In this document: positions 8,938 to 21,695 of the stretch, one piece after another
Position numbering within the stretch: the first letter of the stretch is position 1
How the letters are laid out: each line of letters starts with the position of its first letter
Origin: Panonychus citri
Taxonomy: Eukaryota; Arthropoda; Arachnida; Trombidiformes; Tetranychidae
Reading direction: 5' to 3'
DNA: 64,000 bases
Assembly (NCBI RefSeq): GCF_014898815.1
Contig: NW_026515520.1
Span: forward strand, 124,001-188,000
The notes under the pieces: generated by a model
The model's input: only the letters and a program-made list of their open reading frames with translations
The model's database searches: none
Told to the model about the DNA's origin: nothing
Made by a program: the position numbers and the translations under genes

Positions 8938-11900
8938 TTAATCTCGAGTGCCATGATTAGTGGCTTTGAACAATATTCGACAACTGGTTAAGCTATAATT
9001 CAAAATATTAAATTCCTTTTGTAACATATCTAAACGTTTCTCTGTTAATTTCAATGTTTGCGATAATTTATCGTCAATTGTAACCGATGAATTTGATGAA
9101 CGCACGTTCAGCGCTTGGTCCATTTCTTTCTTGATGTTTCCGTTAACCGATGCGAACCATTGTAAAGTATCAAAGTCGTAGTGTTGGTCCAAAAGCTTTA
9201 GGATATAAGCGACACCCATTGGGAATCCGTCGTCGGTAAAAGCAGCTCCAGTTTTATTTTTTCGAGTCATTTTCTCCTTGCTTATAATACTGTTTTCGAC
9301 ATAATTTAATGTTAGCGCTGGGAGAATGACATAAAATTTTCGAAGGTGATAATTGTCCTTTCCTTTGAGTATCTCTTGGAAAACTTGGACTAAAAGACTG
9401 TAGTAATCAGTTGATTCACTGAAATTACGATTCAATGTTTGTAAAATGTTATCTAAATTCTGAGCGGATTTTAGACACTCATTTCCAAAACCATCTTCTA
9501 GGACCATTGATTTGAAAGAGATGCTATTCAATTCTTCCAGATCAGGTACAAAACTAACGGAAGCCGAGCTACAATGTAAGGCACCACTTCGTAGCATCCG
9601 AACGAATCCAAGAGCATTACCAATCTCGGTGATTAAAAGGCGAAATCGATCAAGTAACGTGTAACCTTCAGGGGTTAATCCCAATTTTCGAATACCTTTA
9701 ACTAGAGCATCGGCTCTTTCGTAAGGAAATTTACCATCTTTTGATTGGCGAAAGTGTTTAAGATCTTTGATTAATCTTGATTTGAGTGGATCTTCAAAAA
9801 GAAATTGTGAAAATGAATAGAGTTTCCTTTTGAGAAATTGATAAGTAAAATTAACAGCAGTGTTTATGATTCCAAAACCATGGGTTTGTATTGAATTGGC
9901 AACATGGCGAATCAGTAAAACATTGAGATGAATTTTTTCAGATGATTTTTCAATGAACATTTGATTGTTCAAATTATAAAGGTATCGAGAAACAAATATG
10001 TGAATATTTCGAGTAACTTCAAGCACATCCAGTCCTTGTTCCAATGTTTGTGTCGGCAATTGACTTTCTAAAAGATCCAAATGATATTTATGTCGAGCCA
10101 AAAGTAACATTGATTCGTAGGTTTTACATTCATAAAGTGCATTAGTAGTACTATTATAAGCCATTTCGTTTAAATATTGTTCGATATATTCTTTGATTGA
10201 GATCATTCGAGTTAAAATTTTGAAAGGTTCACATGAGATGAGAACAGATAAGTTGGGTATTGAATTTTTGAATGGATTCATCTCTAAGCTCGTACGATTT
10301 TCACCAAGACAATTTCCGGAAACTTCATTTCGCAATTGCTCTTCCAATAGGCTGCACAATTTATCCAAATAATTTGTCTTAAAGTAATAATATAGCTCAT
10401 CATCGATACTTTTCATTAATCCATCTCGCTTTTTGTCATCATAGATAAAGGCGTTTTCAATAAGTGGCACAAAATCAGTAAAAGATTGGAAAAAATATCG
10501 AAGTTCAAAAATATTGTTAAGCTCATAGTTGACAGAGTGTCGGAAATAGTTACCAATATGATGGCGATTAAAAAAGATGAAATCACAATTAGTCCAATCT
10601 TGAAGTCTTTTAAATACTAAACAAAAACTTCGAATGAGCTTAAAACCAGAATAAACTTTGGCCAATTCACTTTCATTCATCGATTGATTAGCCATTGAGA
10701 AACATAGTGATGCTAAAATTTGTCTCTCAGAACATAATATTGGTCCATGGATACAGTTCGAGCCCAAAATGATCGCGGAAAGAACGTCCAATTTTTTCTC
10801 AGAGTATTTTTTAACTTCACCAATCAGACGCTTTTTACATGAAGTTAAAGCACCAAGAATGAGGTAGGAATTATATTGAGTTGATCGAGCCAGAATTTGA
10901 AGGATTTCACCTTTTCTCCGTAAATAAGTCAGCTCAATACCTTTTAAAATGGCAACTAGTTTACAAATACAATTTAAATCTGATCTGGAAAATGATTTAT
11001 TGGCATAATTGTGCTGGTGAATAAAATTTTTACTAATTGATGAACATTGAAGAGCCAAATCAAGTCCTTCTTCGATCACTTTGAACTGTTTGTGTAAGGC
11101 TTCGATAAAATCTTGCGTTGAATCTTCAACGTCGCCCAATAGATCGTCAAATTTTACCATCCAAAGGTTAACCCGAACGTTGAGAGTTTTTACTTTATCA
11201 ATGAGGTTCATTTTCAGAGTATTATCTCTCATCTGTTTGAAATAATCGATTGTCTTTTTTTCCACTCGAGCTTTGGAGAGATGTTTGGCCATTAGTTTAT
11301 CGGGAAAAATGGTACAATTTCCTTTCAGATGAATATAAAGACAATTTATCTTCTTTTGAGACTCGAAAACCATTTTAATTAGTTTTCTATCATCACGTTT
11401 AGCCACTCGAATATAAATAATCAACAGGGTATTGATTGCTAACCATTTTTTATCATCTTTGATTGGATTTGTGTCTCCTTCATGAAATTGAACAGCATTT
11501 TTGATATACAAAGCAAGATGATCACAAATGATTAAATTAGTGGGTATTGGTTCACTGGTTGCACTGTTAATTGCTTCAATTAGTTGACGGAAAATATTCC
11601 CATCAATTATTTCCTTCTCAATTTGAATGGTTAAAGCATGAAGAATCTTCATCTTTTGATGATCATAAGCTTCCAGTTGAAATTCATCATATTTGGCGGT
11701 GATAATTTCCATAGTCCTTTTAAAGTTAACAAAATCTTTACGTAATACTGTTTGATTACATAACAATTCCTCGATATTAACAATAGTAACCGCTAATTGT
11801 CCCAAATGTTGGAATAAAGCATCAAATCGAACATCATTGACTTCGATACTCGATTTGTTATTAGTTCTTTTACCATTTCTAAGAATAAGGAGAGAAAACA

Positions 11901-12603
11901 AACATTAATTTCTTCCGTTTGATGTTCACCTTTGGTATATCTCGAGGTGAGTACTTACTTTGTGAAAAGTTCTTGCATTTGAATAGTCAGATTACGAACT
12001 ACTTCGCAACATCTCTTGATATAACAGAGAAGTTTGAAAAGAATCGGTAAAAGTCTTGACATGGAAAAAAGCTCTTCACCAGCTTCATCTTTGGAATCTT
12101 TGGTTAAATTGGAATCTTCTTCTTTCCAACTTTGCTTCTTCTTATCTTCTCCATACAAAGCTATTATTTGAATGAATTCTTTCAATCCAATATGTGATAA
12201 ATCACTCATTTCACGGCAAAGAGATGACAATACCAATAAGACTCGATTCAGTTCCATGTTACCACAGGTACGTAACAACTCAATAAATTCAGTTCTTTCA
12301 TGAACAGATTCTTCCAGGCCTGGATTATTGTAAGGTCCATAGTCAATTGAACTATAAGTGTATTGTAAATTAACTTTATGAAGCTCCTCTAGTTTGCAAT
12401 CAAAATCATTTAAAAATGATCCATATTTATGGAGGACAGAATCAGTTAATTCATCTGCAATTGGAAGAGAGAAATTGTTTTTAGAAAACAGGCCACAACA
12501 GTAGGGAGAAAGGAATACATTTCAATCAATATATTTAGACTATAGATTGTAGATATGATTAATACTTACTAATTAATGATCCAATCACTTCTTTGGCAGC
12601 CAT
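8938..12603 (-). CDS. WASHC4: WASH complex subunit 4 (SWIP/KIAA1033)
   Basis: SWIP, the large helical subunit of the WASH complex that drives Arp2/3 actin nucleation on endosomes for retromer-dependent sorting. Three exons: 12603-12570, 12454-11959 and 11878-8938, with matching phases, giving about 1,156 residues (human 1,173). Landmarks include LPTQTLEQGLDVLEVTRNIHIFVSRYLYNLNNQ, NFTYQFLKRKLYSFSQFLF, RSGALHCSSASVSFVPDLE and GAAFTDDGFPMGVAYILKLLDQHYDFDTLQWF, all nearly invariant in SWIP. The first exon encodes only eleven residues plus one base; its ATG is the only start that continues in frame. The N-terminal third is more diverged than the C-terminal half, as in other WASHC4 proteins. The human acidic C-terminal tail is absent. 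Confidence 0.94.
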
Positions 12604-12883
12604 TTATTGATTCAAGTTATTTATGAATATCAATTGAAACAATAACAAGGAGGCGTTTATATGACCAGGACAGAACGGAAAATGATATGATAAACCAGGT
12701 AAATTATACTTGGATATAGACTATTTAACACAAAGATTGTCCATCACAGTCAAATCTAGTTGAGTAACAATTGTTGTCCAAAAAATTACATTGACAATTA
12801 AGGAAAAATCAAAATACAAAATCAACATCCAAATGTAAAGATAAACAAAAAGTGAAATTGGAAAAGCAAATTGAACATTTTCT

Positions 12884-12893
12884 TGCGCCATCT
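12884..12893 (-). promoter_or_regulatory. AGATGGCGCA motif, copy 2
   Basis: Exact copy of the ten-mer, oriented with the WASHC4 gene and 281 bases upstream of its start codon. Confidence 0.45.
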
Positions 12894-13024
12894 GGTGAAT
12901 GTATTGTACATTATTCCTCAGGAATCCTGAGTCAGGATAACCTGAAGGTCCTGATCGGACACTGAACTGACCGTTCAATAACTGAACTTCAATTAACAGA
13001 AATTTTTTTTTGTTTTTGAGGTTT

Positions 13025-13085
13025 TGTTTAATTTCATTTGAGTTTTAATTTCATTTGAATTTGAATTTCATTTGAGTTTAATTTC
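13025..13085. repeat. Short degenerate tandem repeat (TTTAATTTCATTTGAG-like)
   Basis: About three to four degenerate copies of a 15-18 base unit containing TTTCATTTGA. Probably a simple slippage minisatellite. Confidence 0.6.
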
Positions 13086-13987
13086 TTATTTGGTAAAGTT
13101 GAAATAGTCGCCGTTTGTTTGACGGGAAAATTAGTTCCAATGATAGTTTGACTCATTAGATTTTTCATAAAAAAAAGGAGAAAAGAATAAAATAAAATTA
13201 GAATTTTAATCTTTTCAAAAAAAATATAAGTTTGAGATAGAGAAAATAAAATGGTTGAAGTTATTACGACGCAATAATAGCTCAGTTTTAAGGGTAACAA
13301 AGAAAAAACTAAGATAACTGTTGATCTATCATAATTTTGGTATCAACTTGATCCATGTAATAAGATGAATAATAATAACACAAAATTTTAATTTTAAATT
13401 CACAGGTTTGTCATGAAGAAAAGGAGAAAATATAACCGAAATTTAGTTTGAATCCACAGTCTTAGGGGTCGCTACATGTATTCCATTTTTTTTTCAATTG
13501 AGTTTCGATCAAAATCTTGTTAATTGTTGTTTTAATTTCGTTTTTGTTTTGATTATACTTGGAAAAATTTCTCACCATTGAATCATGAATTAATAGGGAT
13601 TTTCGATTATGAATTAATTCGAATCTTAGAATAATAATCGAACGAGCTGATATTCTATTCATTAATCTACAAGTTTATCGGCGATTTATTATCGATTGTG
13701 GTGGAACTAAAAGTCGAATTAAATTAATAGAACTTTTTTTTTATTCGACTCTTATTTCTAACATCGATTCAAATTTGAATTCTAAGCTATCAAATTTCAA
13801 AGAGTTCTAAGTTTATTATCCCTCGTTTTGATACTTTTACTAATTGTAGAATTGGATAATCAGCATTACAATTAGAACCTTCAATCTTTACTTCTCATTG
13901 ATCCTTAATATAAATGAAAAAGGATTCTAATTTTCTCAAGGAAAACAATCAACTAATTTCTCATCGGATTGTTTATCTTTTTCTCCA

Positions 13988-14923
13988 ATGTCTTTCAAAT
14001 CAGTAATAGCTCGACGGAAACGGAGATCAAAAAAATTCGTGATTCTACCAACTACAGCTATTTGGATTCTCGCAGCTCTTGGATTCTCTTTGGTCATATT
14101 AACTGCAAGTATTGGAGGATTAATGCTAATGGTTAAACATAGATTTGATTCACTTTCATCGACAATTGAAAAAATTACTTCTCAAGAAGAGATTAACTCT
14201 GATTTTGAACAATACGAAATATTGGCCAGACAAATAAACTCTTCAATTAACTCAACGAGCGCAAGATTACAACAAGAAGTGACCGCGATTTCTCAAGATA
14301 TTTTATTCGTTCGAAGGATCAAAGACAGTTTCTTACCTCTATCTACACGTGTCGTTTCAATTGAAAATAGCATAAATTCATGGCAAAATTACAATAGAAA
14401 TGACGCTCAATTGTCATCTGATTGTGCAACTATTCAAACACAAAATGAGGAAATGCAACGACAATTCACTAGAAATTATCAAATATTTTCCAATATTGTA
14501 TCGAACCCAATTAGCCCACTAACCGATACTGAGTTTCTAGGACGAATAATTCCCTTGGGTTACGTTTATTTACAGTTACGAAATACTCTAGAGCCTAGCC
14601 AATTATGGAGTTTGCTGAGATGGACGGAGCTGGAATTCGGTAGTAATGTTACGAATCCTCATTATTTGTCAGTCAATTCGGCGAACAACATTAGTAGATA
14701 CATGGATTATCGCTCTCCATTTCCCGATAATCAGTTTTATAGTAATTTCAGAGTGGACCTGGTGAAAGCCAATCCTAGAACTAATTACAGAACGAATTTT
14801 TTTTTTTTACAACCGAATAATTCATCTCTTGGTAATTTTGGCCTCTCTTTGGCTCCGAACCCACTTCCTCGATTTTTTGGTCCACCCGGAGCAAAATTTC
14901 GTCTCTGGATAAGATCTGGTTAA
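13988..14923 (+). CDS. Orphan type II membrane glycoprotein with coiled-coil-like stalk
   Basis: Not recognised. It is a single-exon gene of 311 residues. A basic N-terminus (RRKRRSKK at residues 9-16) precedes one hydrophobic segment (about 22-48), which predicts an N-cytoplasmic, C-outside type II topology. The next 130 residues are polar, Gln/Ser/Ile-rich and likely helical. They hold several N-glycosylation sequons (NSS, NST), with further sequons (NVT, NIS, NSS) in the C-terminal half, which fits an extracytoplasmic location. The C-terminal 90 residues are richer in Asn/Pro/Phe and could be a small globular domain. The coding sequence contains a run of T encoding FFF (around 14800-14809), where a sequencing slip would change the C-terminus. 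I see no cysteine-rich domain and no link to neighbours. Confidence 0.65.
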   Translation: MSFKSVIARRKRRSKKFVILPTTAIWILAALGFSLVILTASIGGLMLMVKHRFDSLSSTIEKITSQEEINSDFEQYEILARQINSSINSTSARLQQEVTAISQDILFVRRIKDSFLPLSTRVVSIENSINSWQNYNRNDAQLSSDCATIQTQNEEMQRQFTRNYQIFSNIVSNPISPLTDTEFLGRIIPLGYVYLQLRNTLEPSQLWSLLRWTELEFGSNVTNPHYLSVNSANNISRYMDYRSPFPDNQFYSNFRVDLVKANPRTNYRTNFFFLQPNNSSLGNFGLSLAPNPLPRFFGPPGAKFRLWIRSG

Positions 14924-16948
<2,025 letters not shown>

Positions 16949-19570
16949 TTATTCCCATTCTAGTAAATATTCAAGTTTACCATCAGCAGTTAACCTTTGC
17001 GCTTTAATTATACACTTTCGAGGAATTGAATCATTCGGTGTTTCCACATGAACAGGAGATTTAGCCTCCACCTCAGGTGATTTAATTGGTGACTTGGGAG
17101 ATTCTTTATCCATTGGGTGTCCGGTTATCCTTTTAAGAGTTAATTTGGAGCAAGTACCACTTCGTATAATTTGGTAGCCACTCTCGTGTTGATTAGAATT
17201 GTGATTTGTATCATTGGTAGTAATGATACGAGATGAAGATAACTGATTAACTTTATCAGCTGAGTTAACAATAGATGAAGTTGACGATTCACTTTGCTCA
17301 TTTATATCGAAAAAAGGATTATTATGTCCTTCGAAATTTTCAGGTAATGGTATTACTTTCTCGAGACATGAGTCGATTGTCCCTAAATCATGATTATCAT
17401 TATCATCATTTCCAGTGCTATCTTCTTGTGAAGATGAACCATCATTACCAAAATCTACGTCATCTGAGTGTTGATCTTTTAATTCTGATCGTGGCCTCTT
17501 ACATTTCCAACGAGAATTTGTGGTAATTTTGATCCTTGTCCTAAGATGCTCTTTATTCCTATCATTCAAAGCATCTTTTCCTGGCAAACTGGTGGAAGAT
17601 GATGTTGTCGCTATTTCTTTTAATGCACTTATATTACATGTAGATGAAGATGTTTTATCTGTAGAATCATGATTAATATTACCTACACCAGGCAGATTTA
17701 TTTTTGATTTTCTTTTCTCCTGAGATTTACGACGAGATCTTTTTCTTTCCTTGTGTCTCACTAAGTGTCTCATACTTGCTGGTTTTGGATATATGGAAGC
17801 CCCTTTCCTGCAAGCTCCATAGATAAGAGGAAAAGCGGGTGGAGACCTTGATCGAATAGAATTGATTGACTGGAGATTATTATTATTATTATTATTATTA
17901 TTGTTGTTGTTGTTGTTGCTGTTGATGGTCTGAGTTACACGTTTATCACAATTTGACCAAAATGTTTTAGGAGCATAAAATTGGGGCCATGGAAAAGGCC
18001 AAGGAACTCGTAAAGCCCAGTGAGTCAATTTCTCTCGATCTCGATCACAAATGAACTTTTTCTTGTACTTCATCAGAACGGAGAGAACCTTTTGAGATAG
18101 TTCATCTTCACCCATTTTCATCAGATTATATCCTTTGGTTTTAAATTTTGAATTATTTCGAATAATAAATGGAACAATTTCACTTGACAGGTCAAAAAAT
18201 CGCTTCCTATGTTGTAGAGTTAAATTATTCAGTATAATGGCAACCAGATCACTCCAATGCATTGAAAGTCTCTCGACAATTTCATCTCCTTTATTGCAAA
18301 CACCACAAGTAAATTGATAAAAATGGTCCCCATACAGGAAAGGTGATTCTATCTCTTGAATACAAGCCTCATGGAACCATTGTAAACATTTATGACATTG
18401 AAGCATTCGAGAGTGATACCGTCCAGGTCCACCGCAATAGCAATAAATATTTTCCCTATTAGCTTGATGATAATCGTTCCAGGTTAATTTTGTTAAATCA
18501 TAATGGAAAACTGTTTTCGTTAATTTCATAGCTTCACCAACCGCTGTATCCCTTTCTGCTCCACCTTCTCGAGCACCAAGGGCATAAAGACAAGTACGGC
18601 AAGTCCATGGGGCATCAGGTTCCAATACGGAATCAGGTATTTGAGGTTTATGGCATAATTGATGATAACCTTGATTGCACACATCACAAATGACTATCTC
18701 ATTGGGTGACTTAGAGGAGCCATCACGACATTCACTGCAGATTATATCTGAATCAGAGAAAATCGTATTGGCCGATAATTGTGTATGAATATCTTTAAAA
18801 TGAGTCCAATATCTTGAATCATCTTCGTAACGAATTAAACAAAGTCCTTTATCATCTTCAATCTTCTCAATTACACCCAGATAATAAAGTCCATTTGTCC
18901 ACCTTACGAAAACGGTTTTACCAATGTTCATCCAGTGTTTAACAGGATATGAATTTAAATTTTTGATATTATCCTTTAAATATGATTGCACTTGATTACT
19001 TCGCACATTTTTCATTCCAAAAGACTTATTAACTACTTTGCTAATCTCTTGGTTATTTGATTTAGATGTTGCATTTGATGAACTTATTGTTGATCGAGAA
19101 GTTGATGATGAAGATCCATTGGGAATCATTTCTGAATGACTAACATTTGCACTACGTAAATTAGTCTTTGATTGGCAACATAATTCACAATTAGATTCGT
19201 TGTCGGATTTAACTTCACCATCGTCATCGTCATCATCATCATCATCATCATCACAATTGTCAGAGTTATTTTCTTCTTCTTCCATTGAATCTCCTTCAGA
19301 ATCAAAAGATTCAGACTCTGAATCTGATGTTGATTCTTCTGAATCAGATGATGAATCAGCTTGACTTTCATGGACACTGTCAGAATTATCACCTTTATCT
19401 GCACCATTCTGATTGTTATTATGTCGCAAGATAACCTGAGCATACTTTTTATTAGGTAAACGGCTTCTTATCTTTCTACTAGCGGAAGTTTGATCGCCAT
19501 CATCATCAGAGTCTTCATCGGTCAGTTCGGTTTGACTTTGAACTGAAGTTGTATTGCGAGAATGTGACAT
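16949..19570 (-). CDS. Pcl: Polycomblike (PHF1/MTF2/PHF19 family) PRC2 accessory factor
   Basis: Polycomblike protein that targets PRC2 to chromatin, reading H3K36 methylation and CpG-rich DNA. Single exon of 873 residues from ATG 19570. Order: an acidic Ser/Asp/Glu-rich N-terminal region with a run of about eleven Asp (about 107-117); Tudor domain (about 212-265) with aromatic cage candidates in RWTNGLYY and RYEDDSRY; PHD1 (about 276-331, CSEC to CRTC); PHD2 (about 375-429, YCYCGGPG to CGVC); an extended homology/winged-helix region after it; a trinucleotide-encoded Asn run; a basic KERKRSRRKSQEKRKSK block; and a C-terminal segment ending KAQRLTADGKLEYLLEWE, which matches the conserved reversed-chromodomain tail of the family. 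Longer than human MTF2 (593) mainly through disordered linkers. The absence of introns over 2.6 kb is notable. Confidence 0.94.
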   Translation of the reverse strand: MSHSRNTTSVQSQTELTDEDSDDDGDQTSASRKIRSRLPNKKYAQVILRHNNNQNGADKGDNSDSVHESQADSSSDSEESTSDSESESFDSEGDSMEEEENNSDNCDDDDDDDDDDDGEVKSDNESNCELCCQSKTNLRSANVSHSEMIPNGSSSSTSRSTISSSNATSKSNNQEISKVVNKSFGMKNVRSNQVQSYLKDNIKNLNSYPVKHWMNIGKTVFVRWTNGLYYLGVIEKIEDDKGLCLIRYEDDSRYWTHFKDIHTQLSANTIFSDSDIICSECRDGSSKSPNEIVICDVCNQGYHQLCHKPQIPDSVLEPDAPWTCRTCLYALGAREGGAERDTAVGEAMKLTKTVFHYDLTKLTWNDYHQANRENIYCYCGGPGRYHSRMLQCHKCLQWFHEACIQEIESPFLYGDHFYQFTCGVCNKGDEIVERLSMHWSDLVAIILNNLTLQHRKRFFDLSSEIVPFIIRNNSKFKTKGYNLMKMGEDELSQKVLSVLMKYKKKFICDRDREKLTHWALRVPWPFPWPQFYAPKTFWSNCDKRVTQTINSNNNNNNNNNNNNNNLQSINSIRSRSPPAFPLIYGACRKGASIYPKPASMRHLVRHKERKRSRRKSQEKRKSKINLPGVGNINHDSTDKTSSSTCNISALKEIATTSSSTSLPGKDALNDRNKEHLRTRIKITTNSRWKCKRPRSELKDQHSDDVDFGNDGSSSQEDSTGNDDNDNHDLGTIDSCLEKVIPLPENFEGHNNPFFDINEQSESSTSSIVNSADKVNQLSSSRIITTNDTNHNSNQHESGYQIIRSGTCSKLTLKRITGHPMDKESPKSPIKSPEVEAKSPVHVETPNDSIPRKCIIKAQRLTADGKLEYLLEWE

Positions 19571-20437
19571 TGGTAATAAATCGAAAACCAATGTTGATCA
19601 ACAAATTATCAGAGTAAATGAAGGTGATAGAAAAACAAGGTATTTGGTAAACAGAGAGTTAGAAAAGAAGATGACGTGAGAGAGAAGATAAAAAATAGGT
19701 AAAAGTAACAGAAATCAGTCAATTGACGAAAAAAATGAATAGAATATAAGGAAAAACAGATGTTCAATATTGAACATTGAAGTTAAATGTTCAACTGAAT
19801 TGGTAAACAGGCCTAGAGGTTGTCGTACAATTTTCATCACGAGTCATCCAAAAATAGCAGGAAAAAACGGTGAAGAAAATAAATCGTGTTGATGCGAGAA
19901 AAATGGAAGAGGGAGAGAGAAGAAGAGAAAGAAAAAGAGAGAGAGCTGGTTCAGTCGATTACATGAGAAATGAGAGATGGTGATAGAGAAAAAAAAAGAG
20001 AAACGAAATTCAATCAACACAAAAAATAGAAGAAGAAAAAAGAAAAAAAAAGAAAGAGTAAAAAAGGAAAAAGATTGAGATAGAAAGAGAAAGCGAAAGA
20101 GGATAAATACAGGAAAGAATTGTAAAGGTTTTCAGTTGAGCACTTTTTTCATGGAGAAAATGAAACAAAAAGTGAAAAAGATTCTCAGCTAAAAGGTAAA
20201 CATGTTGATTCCATTGAACCAGAATCATAAATTACATTGGAAAAAGAAAAAATCACTAATCAAAACAAGAAGATAAATTAACTAACAAATTGAATTAAAT
20301 GTTTGATGACATAAAAATACATAAGAATTAAAGAGCAAAGAGAGAGAAAAGAAAGAGAAACAGTTTCAATGATTCGACAACATTGTCGCCACTTTCATCT
20401 TTCCATTTGGAAGCAACTGATTAGTAATATTACCTGA

Positions 20438-20447
20438 AGATGGCGCA
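20438..20447 (+). promoter_or_regulatory. AGATGGCGCA motif, copy 3
   Basis: Exact copy of the ten-mer, 868 bases upstream of the Polycomblike start codon. Confidence 0.4.
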
Positions 20448-21548
20448 GAAACCCAATTAATTTTCTTTAATCAGTTGATCGTTAATTTGGTTTGATTAAA
20501 TTCTCAAAACTTTCAGTGTTCTTATTCAGATGGTGACAAGGTGATGGAATAGATTTTGAATTCCTTTTCAAAATTGTCCACTCAATCAATTGATCTCTAA
20601 AGAGAGAAAAGTTGACAAAAGTAAAACTAATTTTTGTGTTATAAAAAATTCTGTAAAATCATTGATAATGTTATTTACAATCTAATCAATATATCAAAGT
20701 GAATTGATTGGTTACTAATTGAGAACCAGGAATGAGTGTCATTAGAGTTTCCATTTACTGGGATTGACAGTTAGTTTTCCAATCATTATTACAACTTTTT
20801 TCGTCTTGTCAATTATTAATTTATTTTTACCTCAACAGAGTAAAACTTTATTGCAAAGGAACAAGTAGTTTCAAGTTTACCCTGAAAAAGAAAACAAATC
20901 TGATTTAGTGAATGAGTTTTGTTTTTTTTTTGTAGTAACGAATTGATCGGTGAATGGATTTGTTTTAACGAGTTGATCGGTGGATGAAGCAAATTGATAA
21001 CAAGTAAAACAAAATACAATAGATAAAAAAAGGACGAAGGAAACGATTAATTAAGTGAATCATGGGAGGAAGAAAAGGAAAATAATGGAAATTAAAAAAT
21101 GGATAAGTGAGATTAGAGTTGATTTGTGGATGAAATAAGGATTAGGAAGATTGAGAGAGAAATAGAGAAAGGAACAAGTGAGCAGCAAATATTGCAAAAT
21201 GTGCGAAACTTATCATTGACATGGTTCGATTATGGAGCATTCAGATCTTCAGGATTAATCTTCTATTATTCTGATTGAATTGCGTGAAATATGATAAATT
21301 ATATAGTTGAGGTTTTCGAATGATTGAAAAAAACTTTTGATAGGGAGAAGATTAGATTGAGTATATGAGATGATAAGGAACTAACAGCTTAAGACTAATT
21401 GTCAAAGTGGTGGTTTGTTTTCAACTAATAGCAATTAATCACCACGATCGCTGCAAAAAGGAATATGATTAAATTATAAACAAAATAGCAAATAAATTAA
21501 TAGAAATAAGAGAGGAAGGATTTTGTTAAGTAAAACAGGAAAAGGGAT

Positions 21549-21551
<3 letters not shown>

Positions 21552-21591
<40 letters not shown>
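21552..21591. repeat. (GA)n microsatellite, 20 repeats
   Basis: Perfect 40-base GA run, about 105 bases downstream of the drebrin-like stop codon. Confidence 0.95.
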
Positions 21592-21592
<1 letters not shown>

Positions 21593-21695
21593 AACAAGAT
21601 GAGGATGAAAAGAAATAATAGAGAAAATTGTTTTGTTACGAAAGATCAATCGGTAAAGCAAATTAAGGAAAAGGAACTTTGAGATGGGCAATTAA

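Larger units (their letters stand above)
12604..13987. other. Upstream region of WASHC4 and of the orphan membrane-protein gene
   Basis: Divergent spacer of 1.4 kb. It contains an AGATGGCGCA motif on the minus strand (12884-12893), a short GC-richer patch near 12900-12990 with the palindrome CTCAGGAATCCTGAG, and a small tandem repeat at 13025-13085. Several minus-strand open stretches exist but show no conserved protein features. Confidence 0.55.
19571..21695. other. Polycomblike upstream region and drebrin-like 3' flank
   Basis: Two kilobases between two minus-strand genes. The Polycomblike side is strongly purine-rich on the plus strand (many GAGAGA and GAAAAA words), which may be its 5' UTR/promoter. 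It contains an AGATGGCGCA motif at 20438 and a (GA)n run at 21552-21591. No supported coding region. Confidence 0.5.

Noticed and set aside
12721..12978. Small minus-strand gene upstream of WASHC4
   Set aside because: The open frame mixes one GC-richer patch with AT-rich hydrophobic codons and has no conserved feature or splice partner.
13988..14923. Viral envelope or endogenous viral element
   Set aside because: Type II topology with a stalk is suggestive, but there is no fusion peptide, furin site, polymerase or other viral gene nearby.
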